Shown here piece by piece: positions 7,169 through 14,873 of a DNA stretch of 18,191 nucleotides. The stretch spans positions 1 to 18,191 of the forward strand of contig JBIRBF010000035.1 in the NCBI GenBank assembly GCA_044326505.1. The letters run 5' to 3'. The DNA is from JACJWR01 sp044326505 (GTDB lineage: Bacteria > Actinomycetota > Actinomycetes > S36-B12 > UBA10799). The number at the start of each line of letters is the position of its first letter. Positions within the stretch are counted from its first letter, which is position 1. The notes under the pieces were generated by a model that saw only the letters and a program-made list of their open reading frames with translations, had not been told where the DNA came from and made no database searches. The position numbers were made by a program, and so were the translations under genes.

Positions 7169-8158
7169 TCATTGTGCCAGTCGGCGGCGGCCACCGAGGA
7201 AGGCCAGCAGAGTCGCCCCGATCGACAGCAGCACTGCGGCCAGGGTCTGCGCCGTCACGCCGGTGTGCCCGGGCACGGGCGCGAGGACGTCCACGGCCAC
7301 TCCGCCCACGAGTTGGCCCACGATGGTGAGCAGCGAGAACACCAACACGCCCAGCCCGCGCACCGCGAAGGCCGCCACCACCACGAAGGCCACCCCGATC
7401 GGCCCACCGAGCCACAACACCGGCTGGTCCCAGAGCGCAGGCGGCAGGACCAGCGGCTGGCCGTCGCCGGCCTCGATCACGCTGGCGATGAGCAGCAGCG
7501 CGGTGAAGCCCACGACGAAGTTCACCAGTGCCGCTGGCAGCGGCGAGCCCGCGATCACGGCCACCCGCCCGTTAACGCCCTGCTGCAGCGCCACCGCGGC
7601 CCCCGCCAGGAACGCCAGGGTCAGCAGCGCGATGTGCACCTCCCCATGGCCGAACTGCCCGGAGACCGCCAGCACGACCCCGGCGACGGCAATTGCGGCC
7701 GCCGCCACGCGGGGCCACGTCACTGGTCGCGGACCTCCCGGGCCAACGCCCAACCGGTCGGCCACCAACGAGTTAGCCGTCAGCCCTGCGACGACCGCCA
7801 CGGTGAACAGCGCCACCCCGGTGGCGGGCACGACCAGCCCCTGGGATGCGACGAACGTCGCTCCCCCCAAACCCCCGAGGAAGGTCCATAGCGGGGTCCG
7901 GGGCGTGCCCGGCAGCGCCTGACCGACCCGGGCCGCGCCGCGGCGACCGCTGGGCACGACCGCCACGATCACGGCGATGATGCCCAGTCCAGTAGCGAAC
8001 GAGATGACAGCTGCTTCGGTGCCGCTGCCCACCTGCAGCGCCAATTCCCCGTTGATCCGAGCCTGCACGACTGAGAGCACGCCCACCAGGACGGCCCCAA
8101 TGCCGTCGATCCAGGCCTTGACCCCGTGGTCCCGCGCCCGGTCGATCTGGTCAGACAC
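7169..8158 (-). CDS. DMT-family membrane protein, YdcZ (DUF606) type, tandem duplication
   Basis: This 329-residue, very hydrophobic protein has about ten membrane helices. It is an internal duplication: QARINGELALQVGSG at residues 32-46 matches QQGVNGRVAVIAGSP at 192-206, each followed by an AA(V/L)(I/V)xF(A/V)xG helix. This Q-x-x-x-N-G...GS motif is characteristic of the YdcZ/DUF606 branch of the drug/metabolite transporter superfamily, whose members are either single five-helix halves or fused pairs as here. The substrate is unknown. The GTG start (8156-8158) has no good ribosome binding site and lies 24 bases after the stop of the ArsC-like gene, which suggests co-transcription with it. 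The last residues GGRRRLAQ form a basic cytoplasmic tail. Confidence 0.88.
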   Translation of the reverse strand: MSDQIDRARDHGVKAWIDGIGAVLVGVLSVVQARINGELALQVGSGTEAAVISFATGLGIIAVIVAVVPSGRRGAARVGQALPGTPRTPLWTFLGGLGGATFVASQGLVVPATGVALFTVAVVAGLTANSLVADRLGVGPGGPRPVTWPRVAAAAIAVAGVVLAVSGQFGHGEVHIALLTLAFLAGAAVALQQGVNGRVAVIAGSPLPAALVNFVVGFTALLLIASVIEAGDGQPLVLPPALWDQPVLWLGGPIGVAFVVVAAFAVRGLGVLVFSLLTIVGQLVGGVAVDVLAPVPGHTGVTAQTLAAVLLSIGATLLAFLGGRRRLAQ

Positions 8159-8182
8159 CGCCGCGGCGTCCGGTTCCTGGCC

Positions 8183-8857
8183 TCACTGGGCGAGGAGGGG
8201 CGCGTGCAGCGGATGCTCAGGATCGACGTCGAGCAGAAAGGCGCGCACCTTAGTGTCGACGATGCTGAGCACCTCCACGAGCCCCTGATTGCCTGCCTCG
8301 TCGTCGTCACTGGGGGCCGGGATCGCCCATCGGACCGTGTTCGGCGCCGGATCGGCCACGTCCGCGGCCTCCGGTCCGATGGCGACGACGTAGTCCGCCT
8401 CGTCGATGGCGGCCTGGTCCACGGGCTCAGGCTCATCGGTCAGTTCCAGTCCGACCTCGCCCAGCACGGTGCCGAGCGCCGGATTGGCGGCGGATCCGGG
8501 TCGCAGCCCGGCCGACGCGACACGGAACCTGCCCGGCGCATAGAAGCGGATCAGCGCCGCGGCGGCCTGTGCCCGCGTGCAGTCGTGCTCGTCCAACACG
8601 AGGATCGATGGCACTTGCTGCTCGGTCGAGTCGCTGGCGGGCACCTCGCCGCGCTCGATCTTGGCCCGGGCGACCCGGCCGGCCAGAACCGGCAGGAACG
8701 ACTCGATCGTCGCGTCCCGCGCAAGGTCACCGTAGGCATCGAACACCGCTTGCCGGATCACGTGCCGGTGCACCGTCCCCTTGGTGTGGGTGACGAGTCC
8801 GTCGACGACGCTCTCAAGCTGGGCCTCGGTGTGCTCGTCCACCACTAGCTGATCCAT
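8183..8857 (-). CDS. ArsC/low-molecular-weight phosphatase-like protein lacking the catalytic cysteine
   Basis: The protein has 224 residues. Residues 10-70 (LESVVDGLVTHT...FLPVLAGRVARAKIERG) resemble the three-helix-bundle domain found in front of some actinobacterial arsenate reductases. Residues 83-210 follow the ArsC/LMW-phosphatase pattern. In active enzymes the first strand leads into a VCVHNAGRSQMAAA-type P-loop; here it is SILVLDEHDCTRAQAAAAL. The alignment puts D89 where the nucleophilic cysteine should be, while R95 of the loop is kept. The later DxD/DP general-acid region is replaced by WAIPAPSDDDE. It is therefore probably not an arsenate reductase or phosphatase but a degenerate binding or regulatory protein; this is inference. 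It heads a gene run with the YdcZ-type transporter and folD. ATG 8855-8857 has no Shine-Dalgarno and may be read from a nearly leaderless transcript. Confidence 0.75.
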   Translation of the reverse strand: MDQLVVDEHTEAQLESVVDGLVTHTKGTVHRHVIRQAVFDAYGDLARDATIESFLPVLAGRVARAKIERGEVPASDSTEQQVPSILVLDEHDCTRAQAAAALIRFYAPGRFRVASAGLRPGSAANPALGTVLGEVGLELTDEPEPVDQAAIDEADYVVAIGPEAADVADPAPNTVRWAIPAPSDDDEAGNQGLVEVLSIVDTKVRAFLLDVDPEHPLHAPLLAQ

Positions 8858-8870
8858 AGGGGGATTGTGG

Positions 8871-8900
8871 CCGATACAGGGCCACCTTGCAGGCAGTCAA
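8871..8900 (-). promoter_or_regulatory. Candidate promoter of the ArsC-like gene
   Basis: On the minus strand TTGACT (8900-8895) and TATCGG (8876-8871) are separated by 18 bases, a good match to a housekeeping sigma promoter. The ATG lies 13 bases after the -10, so the expected 5' leader is only about six bases. That agrees with the absence of a ribosome binding site. Confidence 0.5.
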
Positions 8901-8991
8901 ACACCGCGTGGCGGGATGGATAATCGCCGACATCCCCGCGGGTACGACCCCACGCGTGCCGCCGCATTGACTCGACCCACCCGCAGCTACC

Positions 8992-9005
8992 CCACCCGCA
9001 GGTGG
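8992..9005 (-). terminator. Short hairpin after purH, weak terminator candidate
   Basis: CCACC-TGCG-GGTGG on the minus strand forms a 5-bp stem starting five bases beyond the purH stop. No U-run follows. It coincides with an 11-bp direct repeat, CCCACCCGCAG at 8976-8986 and 8991-9001. It is a weak candidate for the end of the purN-purH transcript. Confidence 0.3.
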
Positions 9006-9010
9006 CCAGC

Positions 9011-10624
9011 TCAGTGGTAGAAGTGCCGGGTGCCCGTCAGGTACATCGTGATTCCAGCGGCGTGCGCCGCACGGATGACCTCGTCGTCGCGCACGGAGCC
9101 ACCGGGTTGAACGATGGCCCGGACGCCACCATCGGTGAGCACCTCAAGACCGTCGGGGAACGGGAAGAAGGCGTCCGAGGCGGCAACCGAGCCATGGGCG
9201 CGCTCCTCGCCGGCTCGGGCGACCGCCAAGCGCGCAGCATCCACCCGGTTCACCTGGCCCATGCCGATCCCCACAGCAGCGCCATCGCGCGCCAGCAGGA
9301 TCGCGTTGCTCTTGGCCGCCCGCACGGCTCGCCAGGCGAACAACAGGTCGGCGAGCGTCGCCTCATCAGCCGGTTCGCCGCAGGCGAGTACCCAGTGCGA
9401 CGGGTCGTCGCCCGGGGCATCCACACGGTCCGTCCGCTGCAGCAAGAGCCCGCCGCTGATCGGACGGCTCTCGACCGCGAGACCGGCCGGCACCGGGTCG
9501 GCCACCAGGATGCGGATGTTCTTCTTGCCCTGCAGGATCTGCAAGGCGCCCTCGTCGTAACCCGGCGCGACGATCACCTCGGTGAAGATCTCGGCAACCT
9601 GCTCGGCCATGGCCACAGAGATGGGCCGGTTGGCTGCCACGACGCCCCCGAACGCCGACACAGGATCGGTCTCATGGGCCTTGCGGTGGGCCTGGGCGAT
9701 GTCGGCGCCGACTGCCAGCCCGCACGGATTGGCGTGCTTGATGATCGCGACTGCCGGGGCGTCGAAGTCGTAGGCGCTGCGACGCGCGGCGTCGGCGTCG
9801 ACGTAGTTGTTGTAGGACATCTCTTTGCCGTGCAGTTGCTCGGCGCGGGCCAACCCGGGGTCCGACGGGTACTCGCTCACGTACAGCGCGGCGGGTTGGT
9901 GGGGGTTCTCGCCGTAGCGCAGGATGCCCGCGCGCTGCCAGACCCCCGCCACCCAGCCCGGCATGCCGTCGGTCGCGTCCTGGGGCGCAACGGTCGATCC
10001 GAGCCAGGTCGCCACAGCGACGTCGTAGGCTGCGGTGTGCCGGAAGGCATCAACCGCGAGCCCTTGCCGCTGGGCCAGCGTGAAACCGCCGGAGCGGACC
10101 GCCGCCAGAGCCTCGGCGTACCGCTCCGGCGACACCACGACGGCCACGCTCGGGTGGTTCTTGGCAGCGGCGCGCACCATGGCCGGACCGCCGATGTCGA
10201 TCTGCTCGATGCACTCGTCCGGCGTCGCACCGGACGCGACGGTCTCGGTGAAGGGGTAGAGGTTGACCACCACGAGGTCGAATGGCTCCACGCCCAGATC
10301 GGCGAGCTGGTCGGTGTGCTCAGCCTTGCGCCGGTCGGCCAGGATGCCGCCGTGGATGTGGGGGTGCAGCGTCTTGACGCGACCGTCGAGGCACTCCGGG
10401 AAGCCGGTCACGTCGGCCACCGGCGTCACCGGGATGCCGGTGTCGGCAATCTGAGCGGCGGTCGAACCGGTGGACACGATCTCGACTCCGAGCTCGTGCA
10501 GCCCGGCCGCAAGCTCGGCCAGCCCGTCCTTGTCGTAGACGGACACCAACGCCCGTCGCACCTGGCTACGCCCTGCGGCCTGCTCTGCCGCCTGTCCGCG
10601 GTCTTGCGCCGTCACCGTCACCAC
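9011..10624 (-). CDS. purH: Bifunctional AICAR transformylase / IMP cyclohydrolase
   Basis: PurH (537 residues) carries out the last two steps of IMP synthesis: formyl transfer from 10-formyl-THF to AICAR, then ring closure. The N-terminal MGS-like cyclohydrolase domain includes STGSTAAQI (51-59), DGRVKTLHPHIHGG (80-93) and NLYPF (121-125). The transformylase domain includes KEMSYNNYVDADAA (267-280), the catalytic Lys-His pair in KHANPCG (296-302), and DPVSAFGG (320-327). It ends in the typical TGTRHFYH, so it is complete. The GTG at 10622-10624 has AAAGG seven bases upstream and overlaps the purN end by seven bases. A second GTG at 10619-10621 would give the common four-base GTGA overlap, so the start is uncertain by one codon. 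Confidence 0.97.
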   Translation of the reverse strand: MVTVTAQDRGQAAEQAAGRSQVRRALVSVYDKDGLAELAAGLHELGVEIVSTGSTAAQIADTGIPVTPVADVTGFPECLDGRVKTLHPHIHGGILADRRKAEHTDQLADLGVEPFDLVVVNLYPFTETVASGATPDECIEQIDIGGPAMVRAAAKNHPSVAVVVSPERYAEALAAVRSGGFTLAQRQGLAVDAFRHTAAYDVAVATWLGSTVAPQDATDGMPGWVAGVWQRAGILRYGENPHQPAALYVSEYPSDPGLARAEQLHGKEMSYNNYVDADAARRSAYDFDAPAVAIIKHANPCGLAVGADIAQAHRKAHETDPVSAFGGVVAANRPISVAMAEQVAEIFTEVIVAPGYDEGALQILQGKKNIRILVADPVPAGLAVESRPISGGLLLQRTDRVDAPGDDPSHWVLACGEPADEATLADLLFAWRAVRAAKSNAILLARDGAAVGIGMGQVNRVDAARLAVARAGEERAHGSVAASDAFFPFPDGLEVLTDGGVRAIVQPGGSVRDDEVIRAAHAAGITMYLTGTRHFYH

Positions 10625-11232
10625 ACCCGTACCTTTCGTCCGTCAATTTCGATTCGCGCGCCCGCGAGCGCGGCCACCACGTCCACCAGCATGGTCCGCT
10701 CGACCGCCTTGATGCGCTCGTGCAGAGAAGCCTCATCGTCGTCGTCCAGCACCTTGACGCAACGCTGCTCGACGATGGGACCAGTATCGACGCCAGCATC
10801 GACGACGTGGACCGTGGCTCCGGTCACCCGCACCCCGTAGGCCAGCGCGTCGCGCACGCCGTGGGCGCCGGCGAAGGCCGGCAGCAGGGCGGGATGGCTG
10901 TTGATCAACCGCGGCGCGAATCGGGTGACGAAAGCCGCATCGAGGATGCGCATGAAACCCGCGCTGAGCACCAGGTCCGGCGCAAAGCCAGCGACGGAGT
11001 CGCCCAGAGCGGCGTTCCACTCGGCGCGGTTCGAGAAGCCGTCCGGCGCCACCACCGCGGTGGCGATGCCGTGGTCCGCAGCACGCACCAGCCCGGCCGC
11101 GTCGGCCCGGTCGGACACCACTCCCACGACTGCGGGGTAGGAAGGATCCGCAGCGGCTGCGAAGACCGCCTCCGCCGTACTGCCGGCACCGGACAACAGC
11201 ACGACGACACGCGGCCGCTCGACCAGTGCCAT
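10618..11232 (-). CDS. purN: Phosphoribosylglycinamide formyltransferase (GAR transformylase)
   Basis: PurN (204 residues) transfers a formyl group from 10-formyl-THF to GAR, the third step of purine synthesis. The catalytic triad is visible as N111 and H113 in LINSHPALLPAF and D149 in GVDTGPIV. The phosphate-binding loop near the start reads LLSGAGSTAEAV, somewhat different from the usual SGxGSNLQAL but in the expected place. The ATG has GGAGAGGAG with a four-base spacer. The gene lies 40 bases after the DUF6350 gene and overlaps purH, so DUF6350-purN-purH probably form one transcript. Confidence 0.96.
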   Translation of the reverse strand: MALVERPRVVVLLSGAGSTAEAVFAAAADPSYPAVVGVVSDRADAAGLVRAADHGIATAVVAPDGFSNRAEWNAALGDSVAGFAPDLVLSAGFMRILDAAFVTRFAPRLINSHPALLPAFAGAHGVRDALAYGVRVTGATVHVVDAGVDTGPIVEQRCVKVLDDDDEASLHERIKAVERTMLVDVVAALAGARIEIDGRKVRVW

Positions 11233-11272
11233 GCGGCTCCTCTCCAGGCGCGGCGGCGGCGGACCTGCCGCG

Positions 11273-12580
11273 TCAGCGGGAGGCAGTCGGTCGGCGACCG
11301 ATGACCCGCTCGACGACCGTGACGAGCAGCGCCGCGGCCAGGAACCATCCGATCACAGCGCCACCGACCAACAGCGGCGCGGGTCCCAGGTCGGCCAGCC
11401 GGCCACCCATCGACCCGCCGCTGAGCCAGGCTGCGGCGAGCGCGACACCACCGGCCAGCAGCGAGATCCGTCCCCGGTCGAGCAGCAGGCCGCGCCAGGT
11501 CCCGCGCCTTGGAGCAAGCCACGCGGCAACCAGCCCGGCTGCGATCGGCGCCGCCAGAGCGAGCAGGTGCCAGGGCTCGTGAGCGGTCGGGATAGCGGCG
11601 AGCTGCGGCACATCCGGCAGCGGTCCGATCGCGACCTTGAACGGACTCACCGTGGTCTCGACGCCGGCAGCTATTCCCGGGCCGAGCAGGAAGGACGCCG
11701 TCCAGATCGCCGCGGTGGGCAAGTAGATGAAGCTCAGCAGGGCGATGACGATCGACCCGGAGACGCCTGGCTTGACGCTCATGAGCATCTCAGCCGCTCG
11801 GTCGCCGTCGGCGAAGATGCCCACGCCCAGTGCCAGCAGCGCCATGACTCCCAGCGCGGCCAGACCCCAGGCCGCAGCGACCAGGTCGGGGCGCAACCAT
11901 GCCGGGACGCGCCGCGCGGCCGTTTGCCAAGCCTCGCCGCCGCGGGCCACCGCGGCGCCGAAACCCAGGCCGAACACGGCCGCGGCGCTCAGCGGGGCCC
12001 ACAACAGCGACACCGATACATCGGCTGAGGCCGACAGCACCGACAGCGCCATCGCGACGAGCGCGTAGACCAGCACGCCGGAGATCAGAATCCGCCGGCG
12101 CGCTCCCCCATCCGGGGCGCCGCCGCGACGGATCGCCGAGCGACCCACGGCATAGCCGAGCAGGACCTGACCGGCCACGAGCAGCAGTGGCGGCAGCCAG
12201 ATGACTGTGCCGCCAGCGTCGATGGGCGCCAGGTGCGCTGCCAGCCACGCGATGATCGACATGTCGAACATGGACTGGAGGCTGGAGTGGTCCGCGGCGA
12301 AGACCCAGCCGAACATGACCACGATCGTGTAAACGAACAGCGAACCCACCGCGGCCGCGAGGGCCGACACCGCACCGTTGACGGCGGGCGGCGCGAGCAT
12401 CTCGGAGTGGTGCCGTCGCCGGCGCGGGGCTGTCGCATTCGTCCCGGCCGACCCGTCTGCCGTGCCGCGCGACGTGCGCAGATCGATCGAGCGGCGGCTG
12501 GCCGAGCGGCCGTCGCGACCGGGCCTGCCCTCGCGTGCGTCGCGGCGACCGGCGGGACGAGTTGCGGAAGGACGCGGCAT
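11273..12580 (-). CDS. DUF6350 family polytopic membrane protein
   Basis: The protein has 435 residues from the ATG at 12578-12580, which has a weak GGGGG upstream; a GTG seven codons earlier (12599-12601) is also possible. The first 60 or so residues are Arg/Ser-rich and probably disordered and cytoplasmic. The rest has about ten hydrophobic helices. The central segment PGVSGSIVIALLSFIYLPTA followed by GPGIAAGVETTVSPF and AIGPLPDVPQLAAIP is the part I associate with the actinobacterial DUF6350 family, which usually sits between sucD and purN as here. Its function is not known; its constant linkage to purine genes does not by itself show a role in purine metabolism. A strong hairpin separates it from sucD. 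Confidence 0.85.
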   Translation of the reverse strand: MPRPSATRPAGRRDAREGRPGRDGRSASRRSIDLRTSRGTADGSAGTNATAPRRRRHHSEMLAPPAVNGAVSALAAAVGSLFVYTIVVMFGWVFAADHSSLQSMFDMSIIAWLAAHLAPIDAGGTVIWLPPLLLVAGQVLLGYAVGRSAIRRGGAPDGGARRRILISGVLVYALVAMALSVLSASADVSVSLLWAPLSAAAVFGLGFGAAVARGGEAWQTAARRVPAWLRPDLVAAAWGLAALGVMALLALGVGIFADGDRAAEMLMSVKPGVSGSIVIALLSFIYLPTAAIWTASFLLGPGIAAGVETTVSPFKVAIGPLPDVPQLAAIPTAHEPWHLLALAAPIAAGLVAAWLAPRRGTWRGLLLDRGRISLLAGGVALAAAWLSGGSMGGRLADLGPAPLLVGGAVIGWFLAAALLVTVVERVIGRRPTASR

Positions 12581-12605
12581 GCCCCCGATTCTGGCTGTCA
12601 CGGCG

Positions 12606-12640
12606 ACGGGCGGGGCTGCGCGACACGCAGCCCCGCCCGT
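12606..12640 (-). terminator. Strong hairpin between sucD and DUF6350
   Basis: A perfect 15-bp inverted repeat, ACGGGCGGGGCTGCG (12606-12620) and CGCAGCCCCGCCCGT (12626-12640), encloses the five-base loop CGACA. It begins about 20 bases after the sucD stop and ends before the DUF6350 start. There is no U-run, as is common for terminator-like hairpins of high-GC actinobacteria. It probably ends or attenuates the sucCD transcript, so DUF6350-purN-purH may have their own promoter or depend on read-through. Confidence 0.8.
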
Positions 12641-12659
12641 TGCGGTGGTTCGGCTGGGC

Positions 12660-13538
12660 TCAGCCCAGCAGATCGCGCATGAGTGCGGCCGTGGCCGACG
12701 GGGTCTTGCCGACCTTCACGCCCACAGCCTCCAGCGCCTCCTGCTTGGCGGCGGCAGTACCCGAGGACCCGGACACAATCGCGCCGGCGTGACCCATCGT
12801 CTTGCCCTCTGGCGCGGTAAAGCCGGCGACATAGCCGACGACTGGCTTGGTCACGTTGTCCTTGATGAATGCCGCGGCGCGCTCCTCGGCGTCGCCGCCG
12901 ATCTCGCCGATCATGACGATCGCCTCGGTTTCGGGGTCCTCCTCGAAGGCCGCGAGGCAGTCGATGTGGGTGGTCCCGATGATGGGGTCGCCGCCGATAC
13001 CGACTGCGGTGGAGAAGCCGATGTCGCGCAGCTCGTACATCATCTGGTAAGTCAGGGTGCCGGACTTGGACACCAGGCCGATCCGACCGGGACCGGTGAT
13101 CGACGCCGGGATGATGCCGGCGTTGGACTTGCCGGGGCTGATCAGCCCCGGGCAGTTGGGCCCCACGATCCGAGTGGTGCCGGACGCCTGGGCGTAGGCG
13201 AAGAAGTCGGCGGTGTCGTGCACAGGCACGCCCTCGGTGATGACCACTGCCAGCGACACACCGGCGTCAACGGTCTCACGCACGGCACCCTTGGTGAAGC
13301 GCGGCGGCACGAATACCACCGCGACGTCAGCGCCGGTCTCGGCCACGGCGGCCGCGACGTCGTTGTACACCGGGATTGTGACGCCTTGCGCGGTGACGGT
13401 CTGACCGCCCTTACCCGGGGTCACGCCCGCGACGATGTTGGTGCCGCTGGCGATCATCCGGTTGGTGTGCTTGGTTCCCTCGGCTCCGGTGATGCCCTGC
13501 ACCAAGATGCGGGAGTTCTCGTTGAGGAAAATCGCCAC
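12660..13538 (-). CDS. sucD: Succinyl-CoA synthetase alpha subunit
   Basis: SucD (292 residues) binds CoA and carries the phosphohistidine intermediate in the conversion of succinyl-CoA to succinate with nucleoside triphosphate formation. The N-terminal CoA-binding Rossmann domain shows VQGITGAEGTKH (13-24) and VTPGKGGQ. The ligase domain has IVGPNCPGLISPG (125-136) and the active-site H250 in MGHAGAIVSG, corresponding to E. coli His246. The start is GTG (13536-13538) with AAGGAG six bases upstream, one base after the sucC stop; the open frame further upstream is within sucC. The length is normal. A strong hairpin follows the gene. Confidence 0.98.
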   Translation of the reverse strand: MAIFLNENSRILVQGITGAEGTKHTNRMIASGTNIVAGVTPGKGGQTVTAQGVTIPVYNDVAAAVAETGADVAVVFVPPRFTKGAVRETVDAGVSLAVVITEGVPVHDTADFFAYAQASGTTRIVGPNCPGLISPGKSNAGIIPASITGPGRIGLVSKSGTLTYQMMYELRDIGFSTAVGIGGDPIIGTTHIDCLAAFEEDPETEAIVMIGEIGGDAEERAAAFIKDNVTKPVVGYVAGFTAPEGKTMGHAGAIVSGSSGTAAAKQEALEAVGVKVGKTPSATAALMRDLLG

Positions 13539-13539
13539 G

Positions 13540-14718
13540 TCAGGCTCCTTCTGCCGCGAGTTGGGCGACCCGGCGGGCCGCATCGTCCATGGTGTCGACC
13601 ATCTCGATCAGGTCGTGCTCAGCCTCGAGCAGGATCGTGCGGCCGACCTCGGCGTTGTTGCCGTCGAGGCGGACGACGAGCGGCTTGTCCGGCGTCTCGC
13701 CGCGGTCGGCGAGCAGCCCGAAGGCCTGGATGATTCCGGCGGCCACCGAGTCGCACGCGGTGATGCCGCCGAAGACGTTGACGAATACTGCCTTGACCTC
13801 CGGGTCGCCCAGGATGATCTCGAGGCCGTCGGCCATCACCTCGGCCGAGGCACCGCCGCCGATGTCCAGGAAGTTGGCCGGCTTCACGCCGCCGAACTCC
13901 TCGCCCGCGTACGCCACGACGTCCAGGGTGCTCATCACAAGTCCGGCACCGTTGCCGATGATCCCGACCTCGCCGCTCAGCTTGACGTAGTTGAGGCCCT
14001 TGGCCTTGGCCTTGACCTCCAGCGGGTCGGTGGACGCCTCATCGGCGAGCTCCGCGTGGGCGGGGTGGCGGAAGTCCGCATTACCGTCCAGGGTCACCTT
14101 GCCATCGAGCGCGAGCACCTCGCCCGTGGGCGTCTTCACCAGCGGGTTCACCTCGACCAGGGTCGCGTCCTCGGACACGAAGACGTCCCACAGCTGGACG
14201 AGCAATACAGCGATGTCCTCGGCCACGTCGGCGGGGAACTTCGCCGCCGCGACGATCTCGTCGGCCTTGGCCCGGTCCACCCCGGCGAGCGGGTCGATGG
14301 CGATCTTGGCCAGGGCCTCGGGCTTTGTGGCGGCGACTTCTTCGATGTCCATGCCGCCCTCGACGCTCGCCATGGCGAGGAAGTTGCGGTTGGCGCGGTC
14401 CACCAGGAACGACACGTAGTACTCCTCGGCGATGTCGCTCGCCGGGACGATCAGCACCTGTCGGACGATGTGGCCCTTGATGTCGAGGCCCAGGATCTGC
14501 TCCGCCTTCGCCTCGGCGTCGGCGGGGTCGCTGGCCAGCTTCACGCCGCCGGCCTTACCGCGGCCGCCGGTCTTGACCTGCGCCTTGACCACCACGGTGC
14601 CGCCGAACTGAGCGGCGGCGTCCTTGGCGGCGGCGGGGTCGGTCACTACTACTCCGACCTGGGTTGCGACGTCGTGCGCCGCAAACATCTCCTTGGCCTG
14701 GTACTCGTACAGATCCAC
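13540..14718 (-). CDS. sucC: Succinyl-CoA synthetase beta subunit
   Basis: SucC (392 residues) provides the ATP-grasp nucleotide site and the succinate site of succinyl-CoA synthetase. It begins with the family N-terminus VDLYEYQAKEMFAAH. Visible features are the nucleotide-binding VVVKAQVKTGGRGKAGGVK region, the metal-binding LVEVNPLVKT, DGNADFRHP, and the subunit-interface/succinate region GNGAGLVMSTLD...NFLDIGGGASAE and VFVNVFGGITACD. The start is GTG (14716-14718) with GAGGGAG five bases upstream; the longer open frame to 14913 would run through the gap and into icmB and shows no homology. Whether ATP or GTP is preferred cannot be told here. sucD follows after one base. Confidence 0.98.
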   Translation of the reverse strand: MDLYEYQAKEMFAAHDVATQVGVVVTDPAAAKDAAAQFGGTVVVKAQVKTGGRGKAGGVKLASDPADAEAKAEQILGLDIKGHIVRQVLIVPASDIAEEYYVSFLVDRANRNFLAMASVEGGMDIEEVAATKPEALAKIAIDPLAGVDRAKADEIVAAAKFPADVAEDIAVLLVQLWDVFVSEDATLVEVNPLVKTPTGEVLALDGKVTLDGNADFRHPAHAELADEASTDPLEVKAKAKGLNYVKLSGEVGIIGNGAGLVMSTLDVVAYAGEEFGGVKPANFLDIGGGASAEVMADGLEIILGDPEVKAVFVNVFGGITACDSVAAGIIQAFGLLADRGETPDKPLVVRLDGNNAEVGRTILLEAEHDLIEMVDTMDDAARRVAQLAAEGA

Positions 14719-14873
14719 GGAATCTCCCTCTTCACTCCTCGGCGCAGGACCAACCGGCGCATCGGCGCCGTGGGCGGGCGAGGAGGTATCCGCCGCAAGA
14801 GGCCGGGCGACTGCCGCCGCACCCTGGTTGCACCTTATCGGCGGGGGAGATCGCCACCCTTCCGGGGGCGGGG
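14719..14873 (-). promoter_or_regulatory. sucC upstream region, possible promoter
   Basis: This 155-bp gap separates icmB from sucC. The minus strand contains TAAGGT (14837-14832), which fits the TANNNT -10 pattern, but I find no good -35. A 6-bp palindrome CGGCGC-ATCG-GCGCCG lies at 14755-14770, about 37 bases before the start, and could be an operator or a chance GC fold. There is no coding sequence that I can support here. Confidence 0.3.

Noticed and set aside
8976..9001. 11-bp direct repeat CCCACCCGCAG, two copies at 15-bp spacing, between purH and the ArsC-like gene.
   Set aside because: Only two copies of a C-rich sequence, partly explained by a small hairpin after purH; it is too weak to call an operator or iteron.
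9001..9060. GGCCAGCTCAGTGGTAGAAG near 9004 looks like a tRNA D-arm (AGCTCAGTGGTAGA).
   Set aside because: The D-stem does not close (AGCTC faces GAAG), no anticodon stem, T-arm or acceptor stem follows at tRNA spacing, and the stretch is the conserved 3' end of purH.
9002..10840. Plus-strand open frame of about 600 codons opposite purH.
   Set aside because: It is a codon-bias shadow; PurH on the minus strand has every catalytic motif.
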